The notes under the pieces: generated by a model | What the model saw: only the letters and a program-made list of their open reading frames with translations | The model's database searches: none | Told to the model about the DNA's origin: nothing | Part shown: piece after piece, positions 52,022 to 60,367 of the stretch | How the letters are laid out: each line of letters begins with the position of its first letter | How positions within the stretch are numbered: the first letter of the stretch is position 1 | Assembly: GCA_963974645.1 (NCBI GenBank) | Contig: CAXBEA010000002.1 | Location: 20,875-84,874, forward strand | Reading direction: 5' to 3' | From: Motiliproteus sp963974645 | Lineage (GTDB): Bacteria; Pseudomonadota; Gammaproteobacteria; Pseudomonadales; Balneatricaceae | DNA: 64,000 nt | Position numbers and translations under genes: made by a program

Positions 52022-52624
52022 CTATTGATAGTACGCATTATCCGTAACGGTATGATCGGTTACATCGCGCACACCCACCAACCCGGCAACTTTCTGAATC
52101 AGTGTCGCTTCCACACCATCTTTAAGGGTTAGGTCTACTGAACTACAGCCCTGACAGCCGCCGCCGAACTTGAGTACGGCAATAGGACCCTGTTCCTCGG
52201 TCACGACTTCGATCAGCGAAACCTCGCCGCCGTGCGACGACAGACCTGGATTTATATCGTTGTAGAGGACGTAGTTGATCTGCTCCTCTATCGGGCTGTC
52301 AGCATTGACCTTGGGCACCTTGGCATTGGGCGCTTTAATCGTCAACTGACCACCCAAACGATCCGAGGCATAGTCAACCACCGACTCTTCCAGGTAAGGC
52401 AGACTATGGGGCTCGAGGTATACCTTAAACTGCTCGAGCGGCATGACCACATCAGCCTCCTGGACCTCATCAGGCCGGCAGTACGCCAAGCAGGTCTCGG
52501 CATAGGGAGTGCCGGGCTGGGTAATAAAAATACGCACACTGATCCCTTTAACAGCCTGCTTTTCTAGTAACTCCGACAGATAGCCCTGGGCACTGTCAGT
52601 GATCGTAATATTGTAATTTTGCAT
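52022..52624 (-). CDS. nfuA: Fe-S biogenesis protein NfuA
   Basis: A 200-residue protein with a degenerate A-type domain at the N-terminus (about 1-95, cysteines not in the ligand pattern) and a C-terminal Nfu domain with FGGGCQGCSSVDLTLKDGVE, whose CxxC holds a 4Fe-4S cluster for transfer to target enzymes. Length is close to E. coli NfuA (191). It is divergent from the MATE gene. Confidence 0.95.
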   Translation of the reverse strand: MQNYNITITDSAQGYLSELLEKQAVKGISVRIFITQPGTPYAETCLAYCRPDEVQEADVVMPLEQFKVYLEPHSLPYLEESVVDYASDRLGGQLTIKAPNAKVPKVNADSPIEEQINYVLYNDINPGLSSHGGEVSLIEVVTEEQGPIAVLKFGGGCQGCSSVDLTLKDGVEATLIQKVAGLVGVRDVTDHTVTDNAYYQ

Positions 52625-52729
52625 CTAATCAACTACCCGCTGGATAACAAACTACCCTATTCTAAGCGATTACCGCCCCAGGATGAAACCTACTTTTTTA
52701 GTCGGTTATTATCAAACCCACCTAGGCGT

Positions 52730-54115
52730 ATGAATCTGCTAGAATTGCCGACCTGTATTTTTACCAGGCGGCCTTCACCGTTGCTCGTATCTGTTAATAA
52801 ACAACGCCTTCAATCCATATTATCGCTTGGTTTGCCGATTATTGGCGGGATGCTTTCTCAAAGCCTGCTGAACCTAGTCGATACCGCCATGGTGGGCGCA
52901 CTCGGCAGGGATGCGCTGGCAGGCGTCGGTATCGGCGGTTATGCGAACTTTATGGTGATCGCGCTGATCATAGGGCTCTCTTCAGGCGTGCAGACGATGG
53001 TCGCACGCCGCAATGGACAGGGCCGAATCGATGAAAAGGCGATACCCTTAAACGCTGGCTTACTGATGGCGCTGATCGCCTCGCTGCCGCTAACCGCACT
53101 CTGCCTTCACTACTCCGAGCAGATTGTCAGCCTGATCAGTTCGGACCCCGCTGTAATTTCGATTGCCAAGCCCTATTTCGACTACCGGGTATTGGCGATA
53201 CTCGCGGTGGGTTTTAACCTCTCGTTTCGAGGCTACTGGAACGGTATTAACCAATCCCTGGTCTATCTGCGGATACTGATCGTGGTACATCTGTTTAATG
53301 TGCTCATTAGTTACGGCCTGATCTATGGCAGCCTGGGTCTCCCCGAACTTGGCGCACCCGGTGCAGGCCTAGGCACCAGCCTGTCACTGTTCTTAGGCTC
53401 GCTGATCTATGCCGGAATAACATTCAAGCGTGCCCGCTCACGCGGATTTCTTAAACGCCTACCCGACAGCAAGACCCTTATCTGCTTGATGCGACTGTCG
53501 ATCCCTCATTCGCTGCAACAATTTATGTTTGCCGCCAGCATAATTCTACTGTTCTGGATCATCGCGCAATTAGGGACGCATGAACTTGCCATCGCCCATG
53601 TGCTAACCCATCTCTCGCTGCTGCTTATTCTGCCTGCAGTAGGGCTAGGCATGGCTGCAACTACATTGGTTAGCCATGCGTTAGGAAGCAACCAGCCGGA
53701 CCAAGCCTGCGAATGGGGCTGGGACACAGTCAGGGTCGCAGCCTGCATGCTGGTACTACTGAGCATACCGCTCTGGTTGTTTCCTGCGCAGGTTTTGTCG
53801 CTATTTATCCATGAACCGGAATTGATCCAACAAGCAATCTTGCCACTGCGTATCGGCTGCTTGGCAATCTGTGTTGACGTGGTCGCTATAGTGTTCACTC
53901 AGGCGATGCTGGGCGCAGGTGCCAACCGCAGCGTGATGTGGATCACAACTCTCGGTCAATGGGGGTTTTATCTACCCCTGGCCTGGTTAGTCGGTCCCGC
54001 GCTGGGTGGAGGATTAACGGCGATCTGGCTGGTACAGCTGCTGCACCGAGGCCTGGCTTCGATCCTATTTGGCTACCTGTGGTCAAAAAAACGCTGGGTT
54101 ACGATCCGGGTTTAA
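52730..54115 (+). CDS. MATE-family multidrug efflux protein
   Basis: A 461-residue inner-membrane exporter with 12 helices. The conserved starts of the two halves are seen as GLPIIGGMLSQSLLNLVDTAMVGALG and RLSIPHSLQQFMFAASIILLFWI. It should expel cationic compounds against Na+ or H+. The ATG at 52730 gives the family length; an ATG at 52619 would overlap the nfuA start and add a hydrophilic stretch unlike the family. Confidence 0.88.
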   Translation: MNLLELPTCIFTRRPSPLLVSVNKQRLQSILSLGLPIIGGMLSQSLLNLVDTAMVGALGRDALAGVGIGGYANFMVIALIIGLSSGVQTMVARRNGQGRIDEKAIPLNAGLLMALIASLPLTALCLHYSEQIVSLISSDPAVISIAKPYFDYRVLAILAVGFNLSFRGYWNGINQSLVYLRILIVVHLFNVLISYGLIYGSLGLPELGAPGAGLGTSLSLFLGSLIYAGITFKRARSRGFLKRLPDSKTLICLMRLSIPHSLQQFMFAASIILLFWIIAQLGTHELAIAHVLTHLSLLLILPAVGLGMAATTLVSHALGSNQPDQACEWGWDTVRVAACMLVLLSIPLWLFPAQVLSLFIHEPELIQQAILPLRIGCLAICVDVVAIVFTQAMLGAGANRSVMWITTLGQWGFYLPLAWLVGPALGGGLTAIWLVQLLHRGLASILFGYLWSKKRWVTIRV

Positions 54116-54236
54116 GCCTAATTTCTTTTATCCGTAGCCGCCTTAGCCTTTCGAACCCTATGCTTGATGCTGTATCTTGATTAATTCCAGCAATCTAAAC
54201 CCTACAACACTCCCGCCACCTTCGGACCCGTCGATA

Positions 54237-55403
54237 ATGGAACACTCAGTCGTTTTTTCTTTTTTCCTTATATTTACCGGCGCCGCCATTGTCGCCTCTT
54301 TGGCTCTGTATACCCGTCAGCCGCTGTTGGTGGCCTACATCGCACTGGGAGCACTGCTCGGTCCTTACGGCACAGGCATGGTCACCGATACGGAGCTACT
54401 GTCGGATATCGCCGAGGTGGGGATCATCTTTCTGCTGTTCCTGCTAGGACTTGATATGCAGCCAAGCCATCTTTACCACATGCTAAAAAAAGCCACCCTG
54501 GTGGCAGTGCTCAGCTCGATGGTATTTGCTGCTATCGGCTATGGCACCGGAAAATTGTTCGGCTATACCGAAACCGAGTGCATTATCATCGGCGTATCGC
54601 TGATGTTTTCAAGCACGATTATCGGCATCAAGCTGCTACCCACCACCGTGCTTCATCATAAGCATACCGGCGAACTGGTGGTGGGGTTACTGTTACTGCA
54701 AGACGTTATTGCCATCATCGCCCTACTGGCGATCGACAGTTCCAGCTCCGGCGAAGTAAACCCGACAACCTATATCAAGACACTACTCGCCTTCCCGCTG
54801 CTAATCGGCTCCGCCTTTGTGTTCGTCAAATATATCTTGCTCAAACTGATCCAGCGCTTTGACCGCTTTCACGAATATATCTTTCTGGTGGCTATCGGTT
54901 GGTGCCTGGGACTTGCAGAAGCCGCGCAGGCGATGGGATTGTCTGCCGAAATAGGCGCTTTTATCGCGGGCGTAAGCCTAGCAACCAGCCCTATAGCGCT
55001 CTATATCGCCGACAGCCTGAAACCGCTGCGTGATTTTTTCCTAATCCTTTTCTTCTTCTCCATAGGCGCTAGCTTTAATCTAACCCTGCTCGACGATGTT
55101 ATCCTACCCGCGCTGCTACTTGCAGTACTGGTTATTTCGCTCAAACCGGTGACGTTCAAACTGTTACTGCAGAAGATCAGTGAAAGTAACCAGATGAGCT
55201 GGGAGGTCGGCTTTCGTCTAGGCCAAACCAGTGAGTTTTCGCTGCTGATTGCCTACCTTGCGACAAGCACCCTACTCATCGGCCAAGAAGCCTCGCACCT
55301 GATTCAGGCGACAGCAATACTGACCTTCTTAATTTCCTCCTACATCGTTATCTTCAACTTTCCCTCACCCATTGCTGTTTCAGACCGGTTACGCCGAGAT
55401 TAA
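54237..55403 (+). CDS. Kef-type monovalent cation:proton antiporter, membrane part only
   Basis: A 388-residue CPA2-family protein with about 12 helices. It has LVAYIALGALLGPYGTGM, the glutamine-Asp pair LLLQDVIAIIALLAID of the ion site, and GAFIAGVSLATSP. KefB and KefC continue with a TrkA-N regulatory domain; here the frame stops shortly after the last helix, so glutathione/NAD control is missing. It lies 121 bases after the MATE gene on the same strand. Confidence 0.88.
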   Translation: MEHSVVFSFFLIFTGAAIVASLALYTRQPLLVAYIALGALLGPYGTGMVTDTELLSDIAEVGIIFLLFLLGLDMQPSHLYHMLKKATLVAVLSSMVFAAIGYGTGKLFGYTETECIIIGVSLMFSSTIIGIKLLPTTVLHHKHTGELVVGLLLLQDVIAIIALLAIDSSSSGEVNPTTYIKTLLAFPLLIGSAFVFVKYILLKLIQRFDRFHEYIFLVAIGWCLGLAEAAQAMGLSAEIGAFIAGVSLATSPIALYIADSLKPLRDFFLILFFFSIGASFNLTLLDDVILPALLLAVLVISLKPVTFKLLLQKISESNQMSWEVGFRLGQTSEFSLLIAYLATSTLLIGQEASHLIQATAILTFLISSYIVIFNFPSPIAVSDRLRRD

Positions 55404-55645
55404 GCCCCTGCTAAGGCTCTGGGTTACGAGTTGAGACCTGCTGGGCGAACGAAGCGCAGAGCTAGGATCAGATCGGCATGAATACCGACCGTCAAGGTCA
55501 ATGAGATGTCTAACTGGAGGATGATCTAAGCACACTTCTTTGACAGTCTCTTAAGCTACGAATACAGAAGCTTAAAATTCAACAAAGAGGTTTTGTTAGT
55601 TGCTGTCACGGCTGATAGGCAGCCATAACCATAAGGGAAAGTTAA

Positions 55646-56449
55646 CTATTGGGGGGGATCAGGGAAAATACGTTTACGTTTAATCTCGGAGATGCGTTTG
55701 GCCTCGGCCAGATCGGACTCGCTAAGCATCGCAGCTACAGCTTCGCGAGCGCTCAGTGACTGCTCATCTCCGGCGGCAACAGCAGTACTCCACCAGCTAT
55801 AAGCTTCCTTGAAGTCTTTATCTACACCTTCGCCCTTAAAGTGCATCAAGCCAAGAGTAATAATCGAATCAACATCGCCCTGCTCTGCAGCACGACTATG
55901 CCACTTGAGGGCTTCTTTATAGCGGCGAGGAACACCTAGGCCACGATAATACATGATCCCTAGGTTATGTTGAGCGGGGGCAAGCCCACGTTCAGAAGCA
56001 TGTCGCAACCAGAGTACGGCCTGGGAAAGGTCTTTAACCACCCCTTTGCCGTCTTTATAGAGCATTCCCAGTCGGTACTGGCCAAGAGGATCGCCCTCCT
56101 GCGAAGCTTTATGGTAGAGCCCTGCTGCTACCAAATAATTCTGCGCGACTCCTTCACCCTGCTCATACAGGGTACCTAGCATCGCTTGAGCACGGGGTAA
56201 TTTTTGCTCGGCCGATTTCCGTAACCAGTAAGACGCCTTGACCGGATCTCTTTCTAGCTCCTCTCCAGAGAGATAAACCAGTGCTAAATCGTACTGAGCA
56301 CTGGCATTTCCCTGGATCGCCAAAGAGCGCCACAGCTTTAGCGCCGTAGCATGATCGCCCCTCTTATAGGCTGCCAATCCTTCGTAGAAGTCAGCCTGCG
56401 CAGGTACGATCAGAGCAAACAGTAGTGGCAACAATGCCAAGTATTTCAT
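55646..56449 (-). CDS. Secreted Sel1-repeat protein
   Basis: A 267-residue protein with a signal peptide (LALLPLLFALIVPAQA) and about six Sel1-type repeats of 36 residues (for example AQYDLALVYLSGEELERD, AQAMLGTLYEQGEGVAQN, AQHNLGIMYYRGLGVPRR), covering about 20-235. Such solenoids hold protein partners in the periplasm. The tail is charged and disordered. No partner gene is obvious. Confidence 0.9.
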   Translation of the reverse strand: MKYLALLPLLFALIVPAQADFYEGLAAYKRGDHATALKLWRSLAIQGNASAQYDLALVYLSGEELERDPVKASYWLRKSAEQKLPRAQAMLGTLYEQGEGVAQNYLVAAGLYHKASQEGDPLGQYRLGMLYKDGKGVVKDLSQAVLWLRHASERGLAPAQHNLGIMYYRGLGVPRRYKEALKWHSRAAEQGDVDSIITLGLMHFKGEGVDKDFKEAYSWWSTAVAAGDEQSLSAREAVAAMLSESDLAEAKRISEIKRKRIFPDPPQ

Positions 56450-56692
56450 TCAGACTCTCGCCATCAACGACACAGATATCCTAACCAACCAGTTGTAATA
56501 AAAAGCATATTTTCAATACCTTATCTGCAGTGCAGACTAGCACGCTGCCTGGGGTTTATGAATAGTCTGGCCAAAAATCATCCATCGTACGAATAACATC
56601 GATCCATCGGTCCGTATAAAAAACAGCTCGGTAAGGCTGATACAGCGACCTCCCTTATCTGCGCACCTAGCTGGGATAAGAGCGCGCTCTGC

Positions 56693-57964
56693 TTAGATCT
56701 CCTTAATACCACCCATATAGGACTGGAGAGCTGTAGGGATACGTATCTTTCCTTCCGCAGTCTGATAATTTTCCAACACAGCGACGAGCGTTCTCCCTAC
56801 CGCCAGGCCAGAGCCATTGAGTGTATGAAGTAACTCGGGCTTACCTGTTTCAGGGTTACGCCAACGCGCTTGCATTCTACGCGCCTGAAAGTCACCCATA
56901 TTGCTGCACGAAGATATCTCGCGATACTTCTGCTGGCCCGGTAACCAGACCTCCAGATCATAGGTTTTGGTTGCCGAGAAGCCCAGATCTCCACCACAGA
57001 GCAGCACTACCCTATAGGGCAGTTCAAGCTGCTGTAAGATCGCCTCTGCATGAGCGGTTAACTCCTCCAGCGCTTGCGCTGATTTTGTCGGCTCAACCAA
57101 CTGTACCATCTCAACTTTTTCAAACTGGTGCTGGCGAATCATGCCTCGCGTATCACGGCCATAACTACCCGCCTCGCTGCGGAAACAGGGGGTATGACTG
57201 GTAAAACGGCAAGGCAATTCTTTAGCTTCAAAAATCCGATCGCGAGCGATGTTGGTGACAGGCACCTCCGCAGTAGGGATCAGGTAAAAGTCATTATCGC
57301 CGGGCACTTTAAACAGGTCTGCTTCGAACTTGGGCAACTGCCCGGTTCCACGCAGGCTTTCAGCATTCACCAGATAAGGTACATAGACCTCTTCGTAGCC
57401 ATGCTGTCGAGTCTGTACATCCAACATAAACTGGATTAACGCCCGATGTAGTCGGGCCAGATTGCCACGCATCACCGCAAAACGAGACCCGGTAATTTTG
57501 GCCGCTGTCTCAAAATCTAACTCGCCATTAGCGGTACCCAGATCGACATGATCCTTAGCTTCGAAATCAAACCGGGTCGGCTCACCCCAGACCCGCAGCT
57601 CAATGTTGTCATCCTCAGAGGCACCCTCGGGTACCGCATCATCGGGAATATTGGGCACCCCCATCAGCAAGGCGTCGAGCTGTTCCTGCACCTGCTTGTA
57701 CTCGCCGGCCAGATTCTCCAGTTCCTGTTTAATCCGCTCGCCTTCCGCTTTTAACGGCGCAATATCTTCACCCGACTTAGCAGCTTTGCCTATCTTTGTT
57801 GCCTGCAGTTTTCGCAGTGACTGTAGCTGCTCGGTCGTCGACTGCAGGTGTTTGCGGCTATTGTCGAGATCGGTAAACAGACCGGTATCAAACGCGTAGC
57901 CCTTCTTGCTCAGTTTCAGGGCAACGGCGTCAAGGTCAGTACGGAGAAGTTTCGGATCAAGCAT
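56693..57964 (-). CDS. serS: Seryl-tRNA synthetase
   Basis: A 423-residue class II synthetase. The N-terminal coiled-coil arm (about 27-100) reads the tRNA-Ser extra arm. Motif 2 is FRSEAGSYGRDTRGMIRQHQ and motif 3 is LNGSGLAVGRTLVAVLENY. It follows crcB in the conserved rarA-crcB-serS order. Confidence 0.97.
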   Translation of the reverse strand: MLDPKLLRTDLDAVALKLSKKGYAFDTGLFTDLDNSRKHLQSTTEQLQSLRKLQATKIGKAAKSGEDIAPLKAEGERIKQELENLAGEYKQVQEQLDALLMGVPNIPDDAVPEGASEDDNIELRVWGEPTRFDFEAKDHVDLGTANGELDFETAAKITGSRFAVMRGNLARLHRALIQFMLDVQTRQHGYEEVYVPYLVNAESLRGTGQLPKFEADLFKVPGDNDFYLIPTAEVPVTNIARDRIFEAKELPCRFTSHTPCFRSEAGSYGRDTRGMIRQHQFEKVEMVQLVEPTKSAQALEELTAHAEAILQQLELPYRVVLLCGGDLGFSATKTYDLEVWLPGQQKYREISSCSNMGDFQARRMQARWRNPETGKPELLHTLNGSGLAVGRTLVAVLENYQTAEGKIRIPTALQSYMGGIKEI

Positions 57965-57999
57965 TGGTCAGGATGGCCTTATCTATAGAGTGAATCGAA

Positions 58000-58392
58000 T
58001 TAAAACCACAAACGGGTCAGCCACAAACCAGCGCCCAGCGCGGCGATGCAGCATAAAACGCTCAATAATATATAAATTGCTGCAGACAAGATATGACCTT
58101 CCTGAATCAGCGTCAGGGTTTCTAAAGAGAAGGTCGAAAAGGTGGTAAAAGCCCCCAGAAAACCAACCATCAGTAACTGCCTAGAAGCCGGCGGCAGCTG
58201 GGATTTTTCCATAATAAGGACGAAGCAAACCCCCATCAGCATCGACCCCAGCACATTAACCGTCAGAGTTCCCAACGGCAGGTAGTGGTTGGTATTGTTT
58301 ACCACAAAGCCGCTCATCAGATAACGGGCGACAGCCCCCAGAGCGCCGCCAACAGCGACCAGTATCAATTGCAGCATCAGAGTCTCGCTCAC
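58000..58392 (-). CDS. crcB: Fluoride channel protein
   Basis: A 130-residue four-helix membrane protein of the Fluc/CrcB dual-topology channels that export fluoride. Family marks are GGALGAVARYLMSG, NVLGSMLMG and FLGAFTTFSTFSLETL, with the phenylalanine/threonine track of the pore. It overlaps rarA by 4 bases. No fluoride riboswitch is visible because the gene has no leader. Confidence 0.95.
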   Translation of the reverse strand: MSETLMLQLILVAVGGALGAVARYLMSGFVVNNTNHYLPLGTLTVNVLGSMLMGVCFVLIMEKSQLPPASRQLLMVGFLGAFTTFSTFSLETLTLIQEGHILSAAIYILLSVLCCIAALGAGLWLTRLWF

Positions 58393-59732
58393 TTATAGCG
58401 CTGCCGATCACTGCGCAGATCAAGCGCGCGCAGATGCTCGAGTTTCTCGCCAATTTTCTGTTCCAGCCCTCGCGGCTCCGGATCATAATAGCGTCGCTGA
58501 TGAATAGCCTCGGGCAGGTAGCTTTCCCCTGCGGCATAGCCGTTAGGTTCATCATGGGCGTAGCGATACTCCTCGCCATACCCCAGGTCCTTCATCAAAC
58601 CGGTTGGCGCATTACGTAGATGCAGCGGCACCTCGTAAGAGGGGTCTTCACGGACATCGGCCATGGCTTGATTAAAGGCCCGATAAACCGCATTCGATTT
58701 GGGTGCACAGGCACAGAAAACGGCGGCCTGTGCAATCGCCCTATTCCCCTCAGCCGGCCCCAGGCGTACAAACAGATCCCAGGCATTGAGCGTTATCTGC
58801 AGCGCACGCGGATCCGCATTACCGATATCTTCGGACGCGATCGCCGCCAGGCGTCTCGCCACATAAAGAGGGTCGCAGCCCCCATCGATCATCCGTGCAA
58901 ACCAGTACAGTGCACCATCGGGCGAGGAACCACGCACCGACTTATGAAACGCCGAAATCTGGTCGTAAAACAGATCACCCTGCTTGTCATAACGGCGCCC
59001 CGAGGCTTGCAGCACCTCCTCCATCACCTCCGCATCAACCACCAAAACTTCGGCCTCAACTCGGGCTAAATCTGCCGCGATTTCGAGTAGATTGAGCGCG
59101 CGACGGCCATCACCATCAGCAGCACGCGCCATCCGCGCAATCAGCTCGGGGGCAATCTGGATATTTTTACGGCCAAGCCCTCGCGGTTCTGCCAGCGCCT
59201 TGGCAATCAGCTCGGCCAGCACCCGCTCGTCGAGCGAACGCAACAGATACACCCGTGCCCGTGACAGCAAGGCACTGTTGAGTTCAAATGAAGGGTTTTC
59301 GGTGGTCGCACCGATAAATATCACCGTGCCGTCTTCAACAAAAGGTAAAAAAGCATCCTGCTGGCTTTTGTTAAAACGGTGCACCTCATCAACAAACAGG
59401 ATCGTCTTACGCTGCGACTGCTGCCGATGCTGCTTGGCCTGCTCGATCGCCGCCCGGATCTCTTTAACCCCCGACAGCACCGCAGAGATCGAGGTGAAAT
59501 GGGCGTCGGTCAACTCCGCAATCAGTCGAGCCAGAGTGGTCTTACCCACCCCGGGCGGTCCCCAAAGGATCATCGAGTGCAGACAATCCTGCTCTATCGC
59601 CGTTCGCAGTGCTTTGTCAGGCCCCAGAATATGTTCCTGACCGAGATAATCAGCCAAGCAATGAGGCCGCATCTTCGCGGCTAACGGCTGATAGCCTTGT
59701 CGCTCCTGCTGCTGAAACAGATCTTGAGTCAT
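58389..59732 (-). CDS. rarA: Replication-associated recombination protein A
   Basis: A 447-residue AAA+ protein of the MgsA/WRNIP1 family: Walker A LWGPPGVGKTTLARL, Walker B ILFVDEVHRFNKSQQDAFLP, sensor 1 IGATTENPSFELN, and the C-terminal tetramer domain with KSVRGSSPDGALYWFARM. It acts at stalled replication forks. It lies between lolA and crcB. Confidence 0.95.
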   Translation of the reverse strand: MTQDLFQQQERQGYQPLAAKMRPHCLADYLGQEHILGPDKALRTAIEQDCLHSMILWGPPGVGKTTLARLIAELTDAHFTSISAVLSGVKEIRAAIEQAKQHRQQSQRKTILFVDEVHRFNKSQQDAFLPFVEDGTVIFIGATTENPSFELNSALLSRARVYLLRSLDERVLAELIAKALAEPRGLGRKNIQIAPELIARMARAADGDGRRALNLLEIAADLARVEAEVLVVDAEVMEEVLQASGRRYDKQGDLFYDQISAFHKSVRGSSPDGALYWFARMIDGGCDPLYVARRLAAIASEDIGNADPRALQITLNAWDLFVRLGPAEGNRAIAQAAVFCACAPKSNAVYRAFNQAMADVREDPSYEVPLHLRNAPTGLMKDLGYGEEYRYAHDEPNGYAAGESYLPEAIHQRRYYDPEPRGLEQKIGEKLEHLRALDLRSDRQRYK

Positions 59733-59740
59733 AACCAGGC

Positions 59741-60367
59741 TTACTCGGTAATCAGATCTACGCCCGCGGGCACTTGAAACTCGAACAGCGTCTCATCAAC
59801 CGCAGGGTTTACCGAGATATCATTAAAATCGATCCCGGTCTTCTGACCGAGGTTATCCTCAAGCTGCATCTCGACAGGCACACCCGCTTCAAATCTGATT
59901 CTCAGCACGACAAAGAGTGCGTCTTCATTGAGTGGCAAGAGGCGATACACACCGCTATCGCCCTCAATCGGTCCCTGGACCTCAAATACCGTCTCCAGCT
60001 GACCCAGGTCGCCGCTCAGCAGCAAGGCCGGGGTATGACTCAGCCGTTGATCAACTGGCTGGCGTGTCACCTGCTCCAGGTCCTGGTCATAAAGCCACAG
60101 CGTCTCACCATTGGATACCAGCAACTGGGGAAAAGGTTCATCGGTACGCCAGCGGAACTTTCCAGGGCGGGCTAACAGCATCTCACCGGTAACCTGTTGC
60201 ATCCGATTGCCACTGCCATCGAGCAGCAACTGCTCGAAGGTCGCCGACAGGCTCGTCAACTGGCTCAACAACCGGTCTAAATTCCCGGCCGCCGTATCAG
60301 CATGACTAACCGAGCTCAGTAATACCGACCCTATAAACAACCCAGTTTGGATAAGGTAACGCATCAA
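59741..60367 (-). CDS. lolA: Outer-membrane lipoprotein carrier protein
   Basis: A 208-residue periplasmic chaperone with a signal peptide ending near SHADT. The family pattern is TSLSATFEQLLLDGSG, GKFRWRTDEPFPQLLVSNGETLWLYD and NEDALFVVLRIRFE. It takes lipoproteins from LolCDE to LolB. It overlaps ftsK by 4 bases. Confidence 0.94.
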   Translation of the reverse strand: MMRYLIQTGLFIGSVLLSSVSHADTAAGNLDRLLSQLTSLSATFEQLLLDGSGNRMQQVTGEMLLARPGKFRWRTDEPFPQLLVSNGETLWLYDQDLEQVTRQPVDQRLSHTPALLLSGDLGQLETVFEVQGPIEGDSGVYRLLPLNEDALFVVLRIRFEAGVPVEMQLEDNLGQKTGIDFNDISVNPAVDETLFEFQVPAGVDLITE